Positions 54,201 to 64,000 of a DNA stretch of 64,000 nt are shown piece by piece. Position numbers and translations under genes: made by a program. How positions within the stretch are numbered: the first letter of the stretch is position 1; every line of letters begins with the position of its first letter. The stretch is from Lunularia cruciata (lineage: Eukaryota; Streptophyta; Marchantiopsida; Lunulariales; Lunulariaceae), in NCBI GenBank assembly GCA_948567375.1, contig OX419756.1:47630333-47694332 (forward strand), in the 5' to 3' direction. The notes under the pieces were generated by a model. The model made no database searches and was not told where the DNA came from. It saw only the letters and a program-made list of their open reading frames with translations.

Positions 54201-57009
54201 TTCTTATATTATGATGTCACTAACCACAAACTTCTTTAAGTCCTGACTTTATGTCTCCTCATGAAAAAATTATGTATTTGACTAATAAATAATCTATTGT
54301 ATATTTGATTCAAAAATCTTATAGGAATCAAACATGTTTGCAAATGCAACAAATAACAAATAAATCAGAAATTGAAGTGCATAAAGTGTATGGATCATTC
54401 AAACTATATTTCAATATCTTACTTACTACACTTATTTCACTTAAAATAATTGATTGATGTTTTTATTATACATTTATACCTAGACAAAAGATACCAAGAA
54501 TGTTCTTATATTTGTTCTTGTGAGTTGATAGCAAAAAGTAGTTCCCAACCTTATAATTTAGTATTACTCTTAATAACAACAATTATGTAAAACAAGAATG
54601 CTTAGTTTTGGTTGCACTGGAGTTGTAATTCAAGTAGACTTTGTTTCTAACCTGGAATATGATATAAAATTTAAGTGAAAAGTTAAGGTGTATAAATAGC
54701 TTCTTTTAATTACCAACAAGAGGACCCTTTTAATGCAAAATGATACTCATAGATAGATTATTGATGGATACTCTTTTATAAATTAATCGGAATCTTGAAC
54801 GAAATAGATAGAAAATTATCTCGTGTTGATTTACTTCTATGCCTTCACTTTAGGCTATGCCCATCATAAACCATCTTATGGGAGAGTTCTTTCATTAAAT
54901 AAAATTAAGATAAGATGGTCGCAAATACGATTTAGAACATTTGCTATTCGATCTTCCTTGAAGAAACAATAAGATCTTATATCGTAAATTAATTTAAAAT
55001 TCCTTTCATTGTATCTGATACATGGGAGTCAGACATCATTATATGTAAAGACCCATAACACCTAGAACCTGTTTATACATCAAATATGTAATAAGTCATC
55101 AATTAGGTAAATTCTACAATTGAACAGCCGCTGTACCAAATTACTGCGTACTTCATGGAAATCCGTCTGAAATCTGTTTTCTTCTTCAACTTTAGATGTA
55201 CTTTATATGATTCGATCAATTATGATCTATGCCGTTCGCGTGATTATACAGACGTATAAAGACTATAAAAATAGTCGTACAACCTTAAAACAAACAAGGA
55301 TGGGCTTCAAATATAGATCTATGTGTTTTTATATTACAATGAAGAGTAGAAAAGATTCGGATCATCTTCTCATGGTAGAATTTTGATTACCAAAATCTGC
55401 TTAAAGTTGCGAAAATCTTAAAAAAGGGCACATAGTGAAAATCTTGCAGATCCTACAAGTCCCTCCATCAGATTGACTGCTCTATGAGGGTGGTTATAAG
55501 GTTCAGAGATACTTGGCATGAATACTTCATTTACTCGATTGTACATGAAACTAGAGTCATCTGCAACGGTTGCCCATACGAAGTGCTCTAGTTTGGAAGC
55601 GTTCAGATACTAAAATACTAAAACTCTGACATGAAGTATATGCTCCTAGCCCTTCGATTCATGTCCTGTCCTCGACGATCTCACAGGGAGTATACGACAT
55701 ATAACTCTTCGACCTATGAGCGACCATCGAGGAACTCGCTCAAAAGGTATCTGTATAAAATTTAGAGAAACGTGAACTGAAAAGGTCCGTGCATCTGGTC
55801 TTGTGGATGCGGAAAATCACCAGTCCTATCTTGTGTAATTTCATTTCCGCTAAAGTAGAAACTAAAGGCTTATCTGAAGGATAGCCACAGACTGAACATC
55901 CGTTAAAGTGATTCCCAATACCAAACTTCCCGTGCTCACGATTTCTAGTTCAACTTGGTTCATACAGATTTCTGCGCGTTTTGCCGTGATTTCATCGAGC
56001 TGTCAGCATCACATTGCCGTGCTTCCCGTTGGGTTGAGTGCGATTTCCATCTCGAAATTCTAGGAGTTCATCAACGGTGTTTATGAGACTTGATGAACTC
56101 TTCGAACAACTGAACTGTCTACAGAATCAGTAATGTCACATACACTCCACACTTGAGATCCAGGAAGACCGAGAGCTCCTGGAAGTTGATAGGCTCAGCA
56201 ATCTATGAGTCAAGTATTAAACAGTGCGTCCTGACCGAATGTGTACACAGCCATCCACAAAACTTCCATCAATGGGTGTCTTGCTCTACAGAAACACTCG
56301 AAAGGCAGGAAAATTAAGGCCAAGTTCAGTTGCGACTAAATAGGTCGATCATTCAGAAAAAAGTCCGAAGTACACAGAGGGACAGAAAGATAGATGGGCC
56401 AAGTTGACCAATTGCCACTCACTAAGCGTGCCCAGATGGAGCGAAAAGGATAAAGAGTTAAATTTTAATACAGATAGAAATACCCATGGATTACATGCAC
56501 AGAAGAGTCAGGCCTGAACTAAATTGAGTCTAGAATCATGTCTTGGTTTATCAATATCCTTCCATGAGAATAATACGATTACAAGCAACCATCATGATAT
56601 ACTTCCTCACGTTAGTACTTCAACTCCAAAACAAGCCTTTAAAAATAAAGATCATTAGAACTAAACAAAAATATCCTACTGTAAGGACAACTGCTCTGAT
56701 CAGGAACTCTTCTCTGATACCTGGATGCCAGGAGGAAATCTATTGGCAAACAGCAATAGGAATCTTTTATGAGGAGCGACAGAGTTCACACTAAAACTGG
56801 GTTGTAGATTTGACTTGGTTATGAACTTCCAGCTCGGGGCTGCTGCGGCGTGAGCTCTCCCATTTCACCTCGTGTACATGGCATTGGCATCAGTGGACAA
56901 CAATATTTACAGCTTGATTTGTCATATCCCTTGAAGAGTCTCCAAGAAAAATGTGTTCCTCCTCCAAGATGACATAAAGGTGCATGTTAGACCTGATATT
57001 CGAAGGTAC
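54201..57009. other. Unassigned DNA downstream of the VAP-like gene
   Basis: 54201-55100 is AT-rich. From 55100 the composition becomes more balanced, as near the other genes. The 3' untranslated region of the VAP-like gene probably lies in the 300 bp before 57010. An 83-codon plus-strand frame (56543-56794) has no recognised domain. Nothing else is supported. Confidence 0.45.
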
Positions 57010-60000
57010 TCATTGCGAATCTTGTTCCACTTGCTGTTTCGCAAGATATTTTTCTCTGCGCTCCTTCTGTTGACAATTCATCATCACAACCAAGAGTTAC
57101 TTCCAAGTTTAGTCCAATGAGTAGATTATGGCCTCGCAACACGCCCAATCGCTAAAAATGGGCAGATCGACTTGGACATGAACTTGTTGATGTCGTCTGG
57201 GAGAACATGCTCCCGGTGACCTTTGTCTAGTGCTGCTAATCTGTTGAATTTGTAGAGTGAGAGCTGTTCACTAAGAAGAGCTCAATGACGGATGCCTTGT
57301 TCAAATATCAACAAGAAGAATAGTTAGAGCGCCTGGGAGTTTGTTGAAAGCGCGTTATCCACGGGAGGACAGTTGGTCTGACATCACATCGGATTACGAG
57401 TTTCGCGGGCCGTTATGTCCCCTTACAGTACACTGACATCCCGCAAGACCCGTGGACAAAGCCATAAGGACATTTGGTGGTCACATTTAACAAAATACGT
57501 ACCCATTCATCGATAACAAGTCCCTCTACCATTTGTGGGTTGCGAGGAGCCTTCTCTTCCGCAGGCTTCTTCCTGGCCTCCTGGGCAGCCTCTGCCTCTG
57601 CCAACCTTTTCTGATGTTTCTCTACTTCCTCCTGCACGGGTCATTTGTAAGACAGCAATAAGGTATCACCATAACTCCTTCGATATTCATGGCGTTCTAT
57701 GAGCGGCTCTCAGTTAGGATAAATAAGATCCATGGACGGAAGGGAATTGACGCTAGAGAATCTGAATGCCAAATATGTTGAAGAGCTTGATGTTCAACAC
57801 TTCAAACAGGACGAAGTCACGCTTCAGATTGGTGCCAAGGCTCTCAAGCTCATGCGTGACAAATAGAATTAGAGAGCATTATCCTTAGCGAACGGAATTG
57901 CAGCTTCAAAATAGCAAGAAATGCTGGCCACACCCTGCCTCCATAACAACTATTCTTGTTCCAAACTTACGGGAGAAGCTCGTTGTGGATCCAAAAAGAC
58001 CACTCGCAAAATGCGTTCCACTGCAACAACTTCTTTCTGGTCTTCAAACTGCATAAAGGAAGACAGAGAGACGGACAAACTTAGACACGCAGATATATAA
58101 TCCCTGGAAAACAAGGTTGCAATTTTAAATGATACTGAAGCGGCCTCGACTATGTCAAATACAACTTCCAAGACAGGATGATAAGGAAGTGAGGGCCTGC
58201 TTATACATAATTGGGGGGTGATCCAGCATTTAGTGAACTTTACGACTCCATAATGCGTAATCAGGACGATCACACGGAATCTTCAACAGTATGATGCCCG
58301 AGAAAAGCTTGCATACAGCAGGTTATGTAAATATGCATACCAATTCTGGTGTATAATCAACACCGTCCTTCACTGCCAGGCTCACAATTTTAAACTTGTC
58401 TTTCGTTTTCTTCTCGTTAGGGCGCTCAGGCTGCTCCACGAACTTAACGACTGCAAGACCACAAAGTCGGTTATGCAAGCGGGGGCCGAGTAACTCTTAG
58501 TTATGGCAACTTAACGCACAGATTTCTTAAAACAGGTCTCTGCATCTTCTGCCACAAACAATCGAAACGTAAACTCTCCTGGTCCTCTTATTCAGAGCAC
58601 GGTTCTTTGTCCAGGAACCAGTAAACAAAGCGTCTAGTGCGCTGTTTGCACAATTTATCGATTAGAAATGCTACTGACTAGTGAAACCACTGGCAGCCAG
58701 GCACTACTTTCTCTGTGACGTACCAGTTGCTATGATCTGCCCATTGGGAGGAAGAATCCCATTCGGAGGCCTCATAAAACAACTCTTTGGTGCTGTTGTT
58801 TGAAACTGCAGAGTGAAGCAAGATCCCACGTTTTTCTCGCCAATCAGAGTGGATACTACCCACGAAGAACAATGTGTACATTGTAAGACAGAATATAAAA
58901 CTGATATAAGAGATTACAAACTCCAGACCACCAGAAGTCAGGCAATCAAGACATACTTTGAAGGCCACATGCGAGCGGCTAACATTCTTGATCTTCACTG
59001 CGCTAGACACCTGCTTGCCTGGTTCATCTGCGAACATACGGGACCAGAGCCACAGGTAAATAATCATAAGCAACAGGACAAAGCAGCTCCTAAGTAAGCA
59101 CCCTTCATGCCCATACTACGACACACCGGAATGGATGACTGGAGAGTAAAACTCCTGCTGTGAGGCAAAGATCGTTGAAGAGACCCGAACAACTCAGAAG
59201 GTCAAGTGGCAACTACTAACGATGCGTCTCACAACTCACACGTAGACTGGACAGTAGTAAAGATATTCGACAATGTTGCCAGGTCCTGCGGATTCCATGA
59301 TGCGTTTCGCCTAATGGCTGCAGATTGCATTCCTTTGGAAACCTAAAGGTTCCAACTTTCTGGAATCTTTAATGGTCGACTGAGAAAATCATCACTTCGG
59401 TTGAGCTACTGGATTATTGTACACTACAGGTACACACGATCGGGCTGAAGAGAGGGCACAATGTTTTAACATCTAAGCTCCTAGCCGAGTTTGACCATCA
59501 ACCGCGTTTTCGGCGCCAGAAATTGACTTTGGGTGCAATCATTATCTGGAGCTCCTGTTATCGACATGAAATTTACGCTGTAACGTTGGCTATACTTTCA
59601 GCTGCGTCTTCAGACTTCCCGGAGAGTCCTTCTGACGGGTTAGATTTTTTCAGATACATAGGCTCCACGGTACGTTGGCGGTACACGAAGGCGACACTCA
59701 TCCCGCTGACTGCGTGGCCAGTAGTACTTAAGACTAGAGTAGAAGAAGACCTAACTTACATAGGAAATAAAGCTTCTTGTCCGGATCAAGCCTCAAACGA
59801 CGCCTGCTAAGTAGAATTGCGCGGGCTATAGCAGATACTGATGTCCGTGAAGTTGACGGATCGCCAGGCAACCCATTCAATGCAGGCACCACTGAAGATG
59901 GCGAAGGTGAGCTCGAATGTTGCTTATTTGAAGACCATGGAAACTTCCAAGTACATCCCTTAGTAGTCTTACTCTGGCCAGAGGACCCTAAACCACTTTC

Positions 60001-60012
60001 TACTGCTGCCAT
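57010..60012 (-). CDS. MSP-domain (VAP-like) protein, seven exons
   Basis: Exons on the minus strand: 60012-59760, 59027-58957, 58805-58724, 58450-58341, 58048-57971, 57631-57503, 57066-57010. All introns are GT...AG, phases match, and the sum is 780 bp, i.e. 259 residues. The N-terminal ~68 residues are Ser/Pro-rich and likely disordered. The MSP (PapD-like) domain spans about 72-198: RRRLRLDPDKKLYFLYEPGK, VSRSHVAFKFQTTAPKSCF, MRPPNGILPPNGQIIATVVK, DKFKIVSLAVKDGVDYTPE and VVAVERILRVVFLDPQRASP. A charged helix (EAEAAQEARKKPAEEKAP) and EGLVIDEWKERREKYLAKQQ end it. Unlike typical VAPs there is no C-terminal membrane anchor. It resembles the plant MSP proteins of the mannitol-induced/MAMI type. 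VAP-family proteins bind FFAT-type motifs at ER contact sites; whether this one does is not shown. Confidence 0.92.
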
Positions 60013-61200
60013 GTCCGATTTTTCTCCCCCTTAACAACTCTTATTCAGCGTGCTCCTTTTCGTACTCTTTCATCACAGATCTAAGCCAAAAATATTCTCA
60101 GTCTTTCACACCTCTTCCTCCCCACCGCTACTCCTGAAACTCACGACAATGCGGACAAACCAAATCCTCCTCAACTCCCTGGTCCACGGCCACTACACTA
60201 CTCATGTCGCATCATTCGATCGTTCAGCTCTCTAGTCCGTCGCTCCACCCTGTCGCTTTGCTGTTTGCTCCCCCCGATACACCAGAATAACTGATATTCG
60301 ATGCCTGCAGGGTACTCAGCTTTGTTACTTGGCCAAATAGTCCCTTTTCTCCTGCGCAACAATCTTAAAACCTCCTCGTCACTCTACCGCCGCAACTCCT
60401 CGCTGCCTAAAGGCCCCTAGCAGTCGAGCCCCACTCTACTCTCCTACACAATAATAACATACGCGCGATATTCAACCTTCGCAAAGGTCTACACAACCCT
60501 CCCGAAATAACACATCCCACCCCACCAGCCCCCGCCTTCCGCAATCACTCAATCCGGTACTCTCTCGATTAGTACGACGCTCGTTCCGCTCCCTTCTCCT
60601 CCTCCGCCTGCAGCTTCTCTGTTTGCGTCTTACAACGCAGACTTCACTAGAACAATAAATAATTCCCCCAGTCCGCTGCTGCTGGTCCCTTTCCAGCACA
60701 CTTTCTCGCTCCCACTCAAGTCAGTCTTCCTCCCTTCCAGACACCGCGTGGGCGACGAACATCACCACTTCCGATCTTGTCTCTAACGCATGAAAACTGT
60801 CCAAGCTTTGACAATCTTGCACACTCCCGTTCTCTCTCTCCTCTCTGCAGCGCATGAGCTCTCATTCATCCGACCCCCTTCCCCTCGCCCACAACCCGCG
60901 CCTTCACAACCCAACTCTCCTCCTTCAGACAGACCAGAGGGAGCTCTCGCGTCGCCCCCAGGGGTCTAGCGCTCTTGTCTTGTTTCTTCGCTCCATCCGG
61001 GTCTCGCGTCGCGTTCGTTGCTCGGCCTGGCTGGGCCGGACCGGACCGGACGAGCATCGTGGTCCTAGACCTCCCTGTCCCTGTGGCCAATCTTCCCACG
61101 GACCTTCATTCCATCGGACGGGGCAACCCGGCAGGGAGTGTGACCTGTTCCGGTTGACTTTGAAATCTACCGGGCTATGAAGACACTCTGCTAGGCAAAT
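60013..61200 (-). promoter_or_regulatory. 5' flank and probable 5' UTR of the VAP-like gene
   Basis: Pyrimidine-rich on the plus strand, so purine-rich on the sense strand, with a GC-rich patch at 60880-61140. I see no clear TATA box. Overlapping frames on both strands in the GC-rich patch (60854-61180 and 60866-61099) are mutual shadows and not convincing genes. Confidence 0.4.
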
Positions 61201-62425
61201 CCAGGCAGAAACCGACGATTACTGTTGCCGACAATAGCGAGCCTGGCTGTAGTCGCATGGTACTTCCCCAATAACCCGGTGACAGTAGATTTTCACGGGA
61301 GTATTTAACGGAGTCTTGAAGGGAACTCCCCGAACAGTGACACAAGGCGCCTACTTGGCCAGTGTCCCGGAGCTACCGTATCAGCTCCGGCGCCTTCATT
61401 GCCACGGTCCGGAACCTGACATCAGCCTCGGAATCGAGGCAGTGCCTCAGATCCACCACTGCTAATTAAATCAACGTTCTGTGACAAACTGACAATTAAA
61501 GGTATTCAGATCTGCCGAGTAAAGACATTTTGGATATCTTGAACTCAATGCACTATACTTTCCCTCAATTTCCTTCAGTTCTCGCGAATAGAACGTGAAA
61601 ATTTGGAAATACTATACCATAATCACCTCAACATACTGCATACGTACAACTTCTGCTCGTAGTCTGGGAAGTTCCTGAAAAGTAAGCTCCCCGAACGCAA
61701 GTCCAGCTAAAATAGCCGGACCGCTATACCAGAAGCGAGCTAACTGGCTCCAGTCAGGAGATTTCTCCAAACTCCGTCTACCAAAAAGTCAGCGCCTCGG
61801 GATCGCTTATATGTAACCTCCCCAATTTGGCGATGCAGTAGTTAGGGTTAGCTGTGAACGCATGACATGATGATAACAACATCGTCATTTATACCGTAAC
61901 TCGTTGCCTCCTCTCTCTGGGGTGCAGTGCCAGTGGTCCCAATCTCCATCATACAATATTCTCTGAGTGATTGTAGCTAGACTCAGCACATAAAAAGTAA
62001 TAATTCTCTTCGCTTCGAAATAGTGAACCTGGATAAGTCAACCGCGAGTGCGTTTCCAATCTAATGACGGTAAGGACCATCTCCTACGGCACCTGAAGAC
62101 TCTCATGCGGTTTGTGGAGAATTCAAATTGACTAAACCCGATACCCGGTCAAGTTGATTGGTTCAAACTCTATCTCGGACTTGGTATCTTCAAAGTAAAG
62201 AGCTTTTTCTCTCTTTACTTCAGTCGGCTGGCTGGCTTCTTTAGGAATGAATATTGTCAGTACTGGTAAAGTCCTTCCAAGTTGGACCTATACAAAGTAT
62301 AGGTGGCCGGACGGACCTTTCTTTGGTTTGTCAACATTGTTACTATTTAAAATATGTTTGAACCAGTCCCCCACAAGAGACGAGTTTGGGTCTGCTCCAA
62401 GTGTTGAAGATGTAAAGTGGAGGTG
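61201..62425. other. Unassigned balanced-composition DNA
   Basis: No recognised gene or repeat. An exon of an unrecognised gene cannot be excluded. Confidence 0.4.
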
Positions 62426-62440
62426 AAAATTGCAATAAAA

Positions 62441-62949
62441 GAATTTTCCTTTTTTTTTTTAAGGGCAACCACGTGTAACACATGAGGGATGAGAAGACCC
62501 TATCAAGCAGTACAATGGAGAGACAAAAGAGGTAAAATGGAGTTAGGCCCCAATAGTATCTACATGAGAAATCTGCCACACCATACCTAAGATATACGAG
62601 CTATGCAAGTCATAAGGTCTACAAATTACTGGATCATCCGAATAAGCATCACCTAGTGTGATTGCTCTCCTATGGATTGCCCCGGCCAATGCTCTCTATA
62701 GAGCAATAGATACACTTTGTCTAAAGTATACTACAATGTATGAAAGTGAGAGTGGTACACTTTGACGTCTAATATGATAAGCTCTCGTGCACTCCCTTAC
62801 AAATGTGTCAAACTCTTTGTACATTGCTCCATATAACTTCAAAGCTAGAGGAACAAAGAGGTGACCTCCTTGCATACCTATACTTGAAGACCTTGCGTGT
62901 TGTTGCTCCACTCGGTGCCCATCCAAGAGAATGAGTAATGACTCCCTCC
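62441..62949 (-). mobile_element. 5'-truncated LINE copy g with poly(A) and 15-bp target duplication
   Basis: On the minus strand it encodes the C-terminal part (GHLFVPLALKLYGAMYKEFD, FVRECTRAYHIRRQSVPLSL, then FRQSVSIAL) and ends cacgtggttgccctt followed by an A-run (T-run at 62450-62460). Exact 15-bp duplications AAAATTGCAATAAAA lie at 62426-62440 and 62950-62964. This is the textbook signature of target-primed reverse transcription with 5' truncation. Confidence 0.93.
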
Positions 62950-62964
62950 AAAATTGCAATAAAA

Positions 62965-63227
62965 CTAGGGATTGTTAAATCTTAATGGTAAATCCTTTTT
63001 ACTAAATCAACACACCCTACTATGGGAAGTCACTATGACTATGAGTAGTTATCACACTGCATTCATGGAATTTTTGTAGATCTCATAGTGTCACAATCTC
63101 AATGTGAATAGGATGCATGACCACAATAAACATGGCCTATGTTGGGTGGTCGGCCAAGAGAGTAGTGTGGGTTAAGAAGACAAGACAAGAGCTACAACTT
63201 CACTTGCAATGAAGAAGTGTTAGAGGA
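62965..63227. other. Unassigned
   Basis: Short stretch between LINE g and the diverged LTR; no feature recognised. Confidence 0.5.
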
Positions 63228-63859
63228 AGAGAAAGATTATACATCAATCATGATTAGCTAGAGTAAGTCCTAGCTAAGATAAAGGTGACTCTATTTTAGA
63301 GTAAGGAAAAGAGTGAGCACCACTATTTTGTCTTCTAATGTATTGACTTGGTATTATTCCTAATTATTTGACTTTGAGGAACAAGTTGAGAGCTCTTGGG
63401 CCCACAAGCCTTGTTGGTGTAGACTTTTTCTAGGAAGGACAGGAAGGAAGCACATGTAAAGGAATCCTTAACTTAGCTGGTAGGAGAGGATAAGACCACG
63501 TACTCATTGGATTATTCTCATGTGCTTGGATATTCTTTTAGACTTTTTGATTTTCTTTTTCTTTTAGCCTAGTAACTTGAGTTACTCCAATAATTAGTAA
63601 TTTTAATGTGTAACTTTTTCACAAGTATATAAGCTAGGGGTGAGAAGGTACTCATCACCTTTTCATTTGCAACTATTTCTCTCTCATTGAGTTCTCTAGT
63701 GAGCAATATCTTGAGTCTTGGAGGTGCCTTGGAGGTGCCTTGGAGTTCTGGCCTTCAAGGAGTGTGATGGAGTTGGCATTCCTTGCCTTCTTAGTCCATG
63801 GTGTGCTACCTTAATAGCCATTAGAGGTTCATCTTGAGTAAGAGATAGACCAGATCATA
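63228..63859 (+). mobile_element. Diverged LTR of the element A family
   Basis: It aligns with the LTR of element A from about its position 100 onward: gattagctagagtaagtcct, gagcaccactattttgtctt, aaggaatccttaacttagct, the TATA box aagtatataagc (63625) and an agagatagaccagatcata end. The first ~100 bp are missing or unrecognisable. A short ggaggtgccttggaggtgcc duplication (63720) is unique to this copy. The primer site does not follow, so it is a solo or truncated LTR. Confidence 0.75.
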
Positions 63860-64000
63860 GGCCAATGTTGCAAGCACAGTCCTCAAATGGTGAACCAAGG
63901 TAGCACAAACTTTAGGATTTTTTAGTGCATGGAGCTATTGCCTATAAGTATATAATGTGCTATCAAAGAGCAAATATCAAGGAGAGAGGTCAAAACTTAG

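Noticed and set aside
60854..61180. GC-rich open frames on both strands
   Set aside because: They overlap one another, have no domain, and lie in the GC-rich 5' flank of the VAP-like gene; open frames are expected by chance there.

Overview
This is nuclear DNA from a land plant. Three things point to that: Ty3/gypsy chromoviruses primed by initiator tRNA-Met, an Athila/Tat-like Ty3/gypsy element with a tRNA-Asp-like primer site, and an intact seven-exon gene for a plant-type MSP-domain (VAP-like) protein. Short introns (about 150-730 bp), pyrimidine-rich 5' flanks and the particular LINE-type reverse transcriptase suggest a bryophyte, perhaps a moss. That placement is inference, not something the sequence proves.

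Layout. 1-3350: degenerate coding-like DNA cut by a solo LTR (1781-2510). 3351-7830: AT-rich, gene-free DNA with a diverged ~500-bp tandem duplication. 7830-9590: two 5'-truncated LINE copies in opposite orientation inserted in a coding-like fragment. 9600-10620: short tandem repeats and AT-rich microsatellite. 10620-14040: a higher-complexity island with one credible gene on the minus strand (12627-13133, secreted cysteine-rich protein, with a TATA box). 14055-16889: a 126-bp tandem duplication, a decayed LINE and a short LINE copy. 16890-49890: one LINE copy split by about 31 kb of nested LTR retrotransposons. 49890-54200: unassigned DNA with a small GC-rich block, then another LINE split by a solo LTR. 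54200-62425: host DNA with the VAP-like gene (57010-60012, minus strand). 62441-63859: a 5'-truncated LINE with poly(A) and 15-bp target-site duplications, then a diverged LTR.

The nest can be solved base by base. LINE h (16890-18500 / 49272-49890) was hit by chromovirus E (18501-49271, +). E was hit by a 2.3-kb unit X (about 19425-27325), by solo LTR G (30367-31048) and by chromovirus B (31762-48391, -). X was hit by chromovirus D (20989-26561, -). B was hit by Athila/Tat-like element A (32824-40831, +), a 2.2-kb probable solo LTR C (about 41126-43348) and solo LTR F (47393-48145). Most junctions show 4-5 bp target-site duplications. When the inserts are subtracted, E, B and D each come to about 5.6 kb, which supports the reconstruction.

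The most interesting signals are: (i) LTRs of the E/B/D chromovirus family carry clustered perfect heat-shock-element arrays (GAAnnTTC units) about 140 bp upstream of their TATA box, the layout known from the heat-activated ONSEN element; (ii) element A carries an extra zinc-knuckle ORF before gag; (iii) unit X contains a 138-bp (46-codon) minisatellite with coding potential on the minus strand; (iv) several LINE insertions have exact 10-15 bp duplications, so this LINE family has moved by target-primed reverse transcription. No tRNA, rRNA or CRISPR was recognised.
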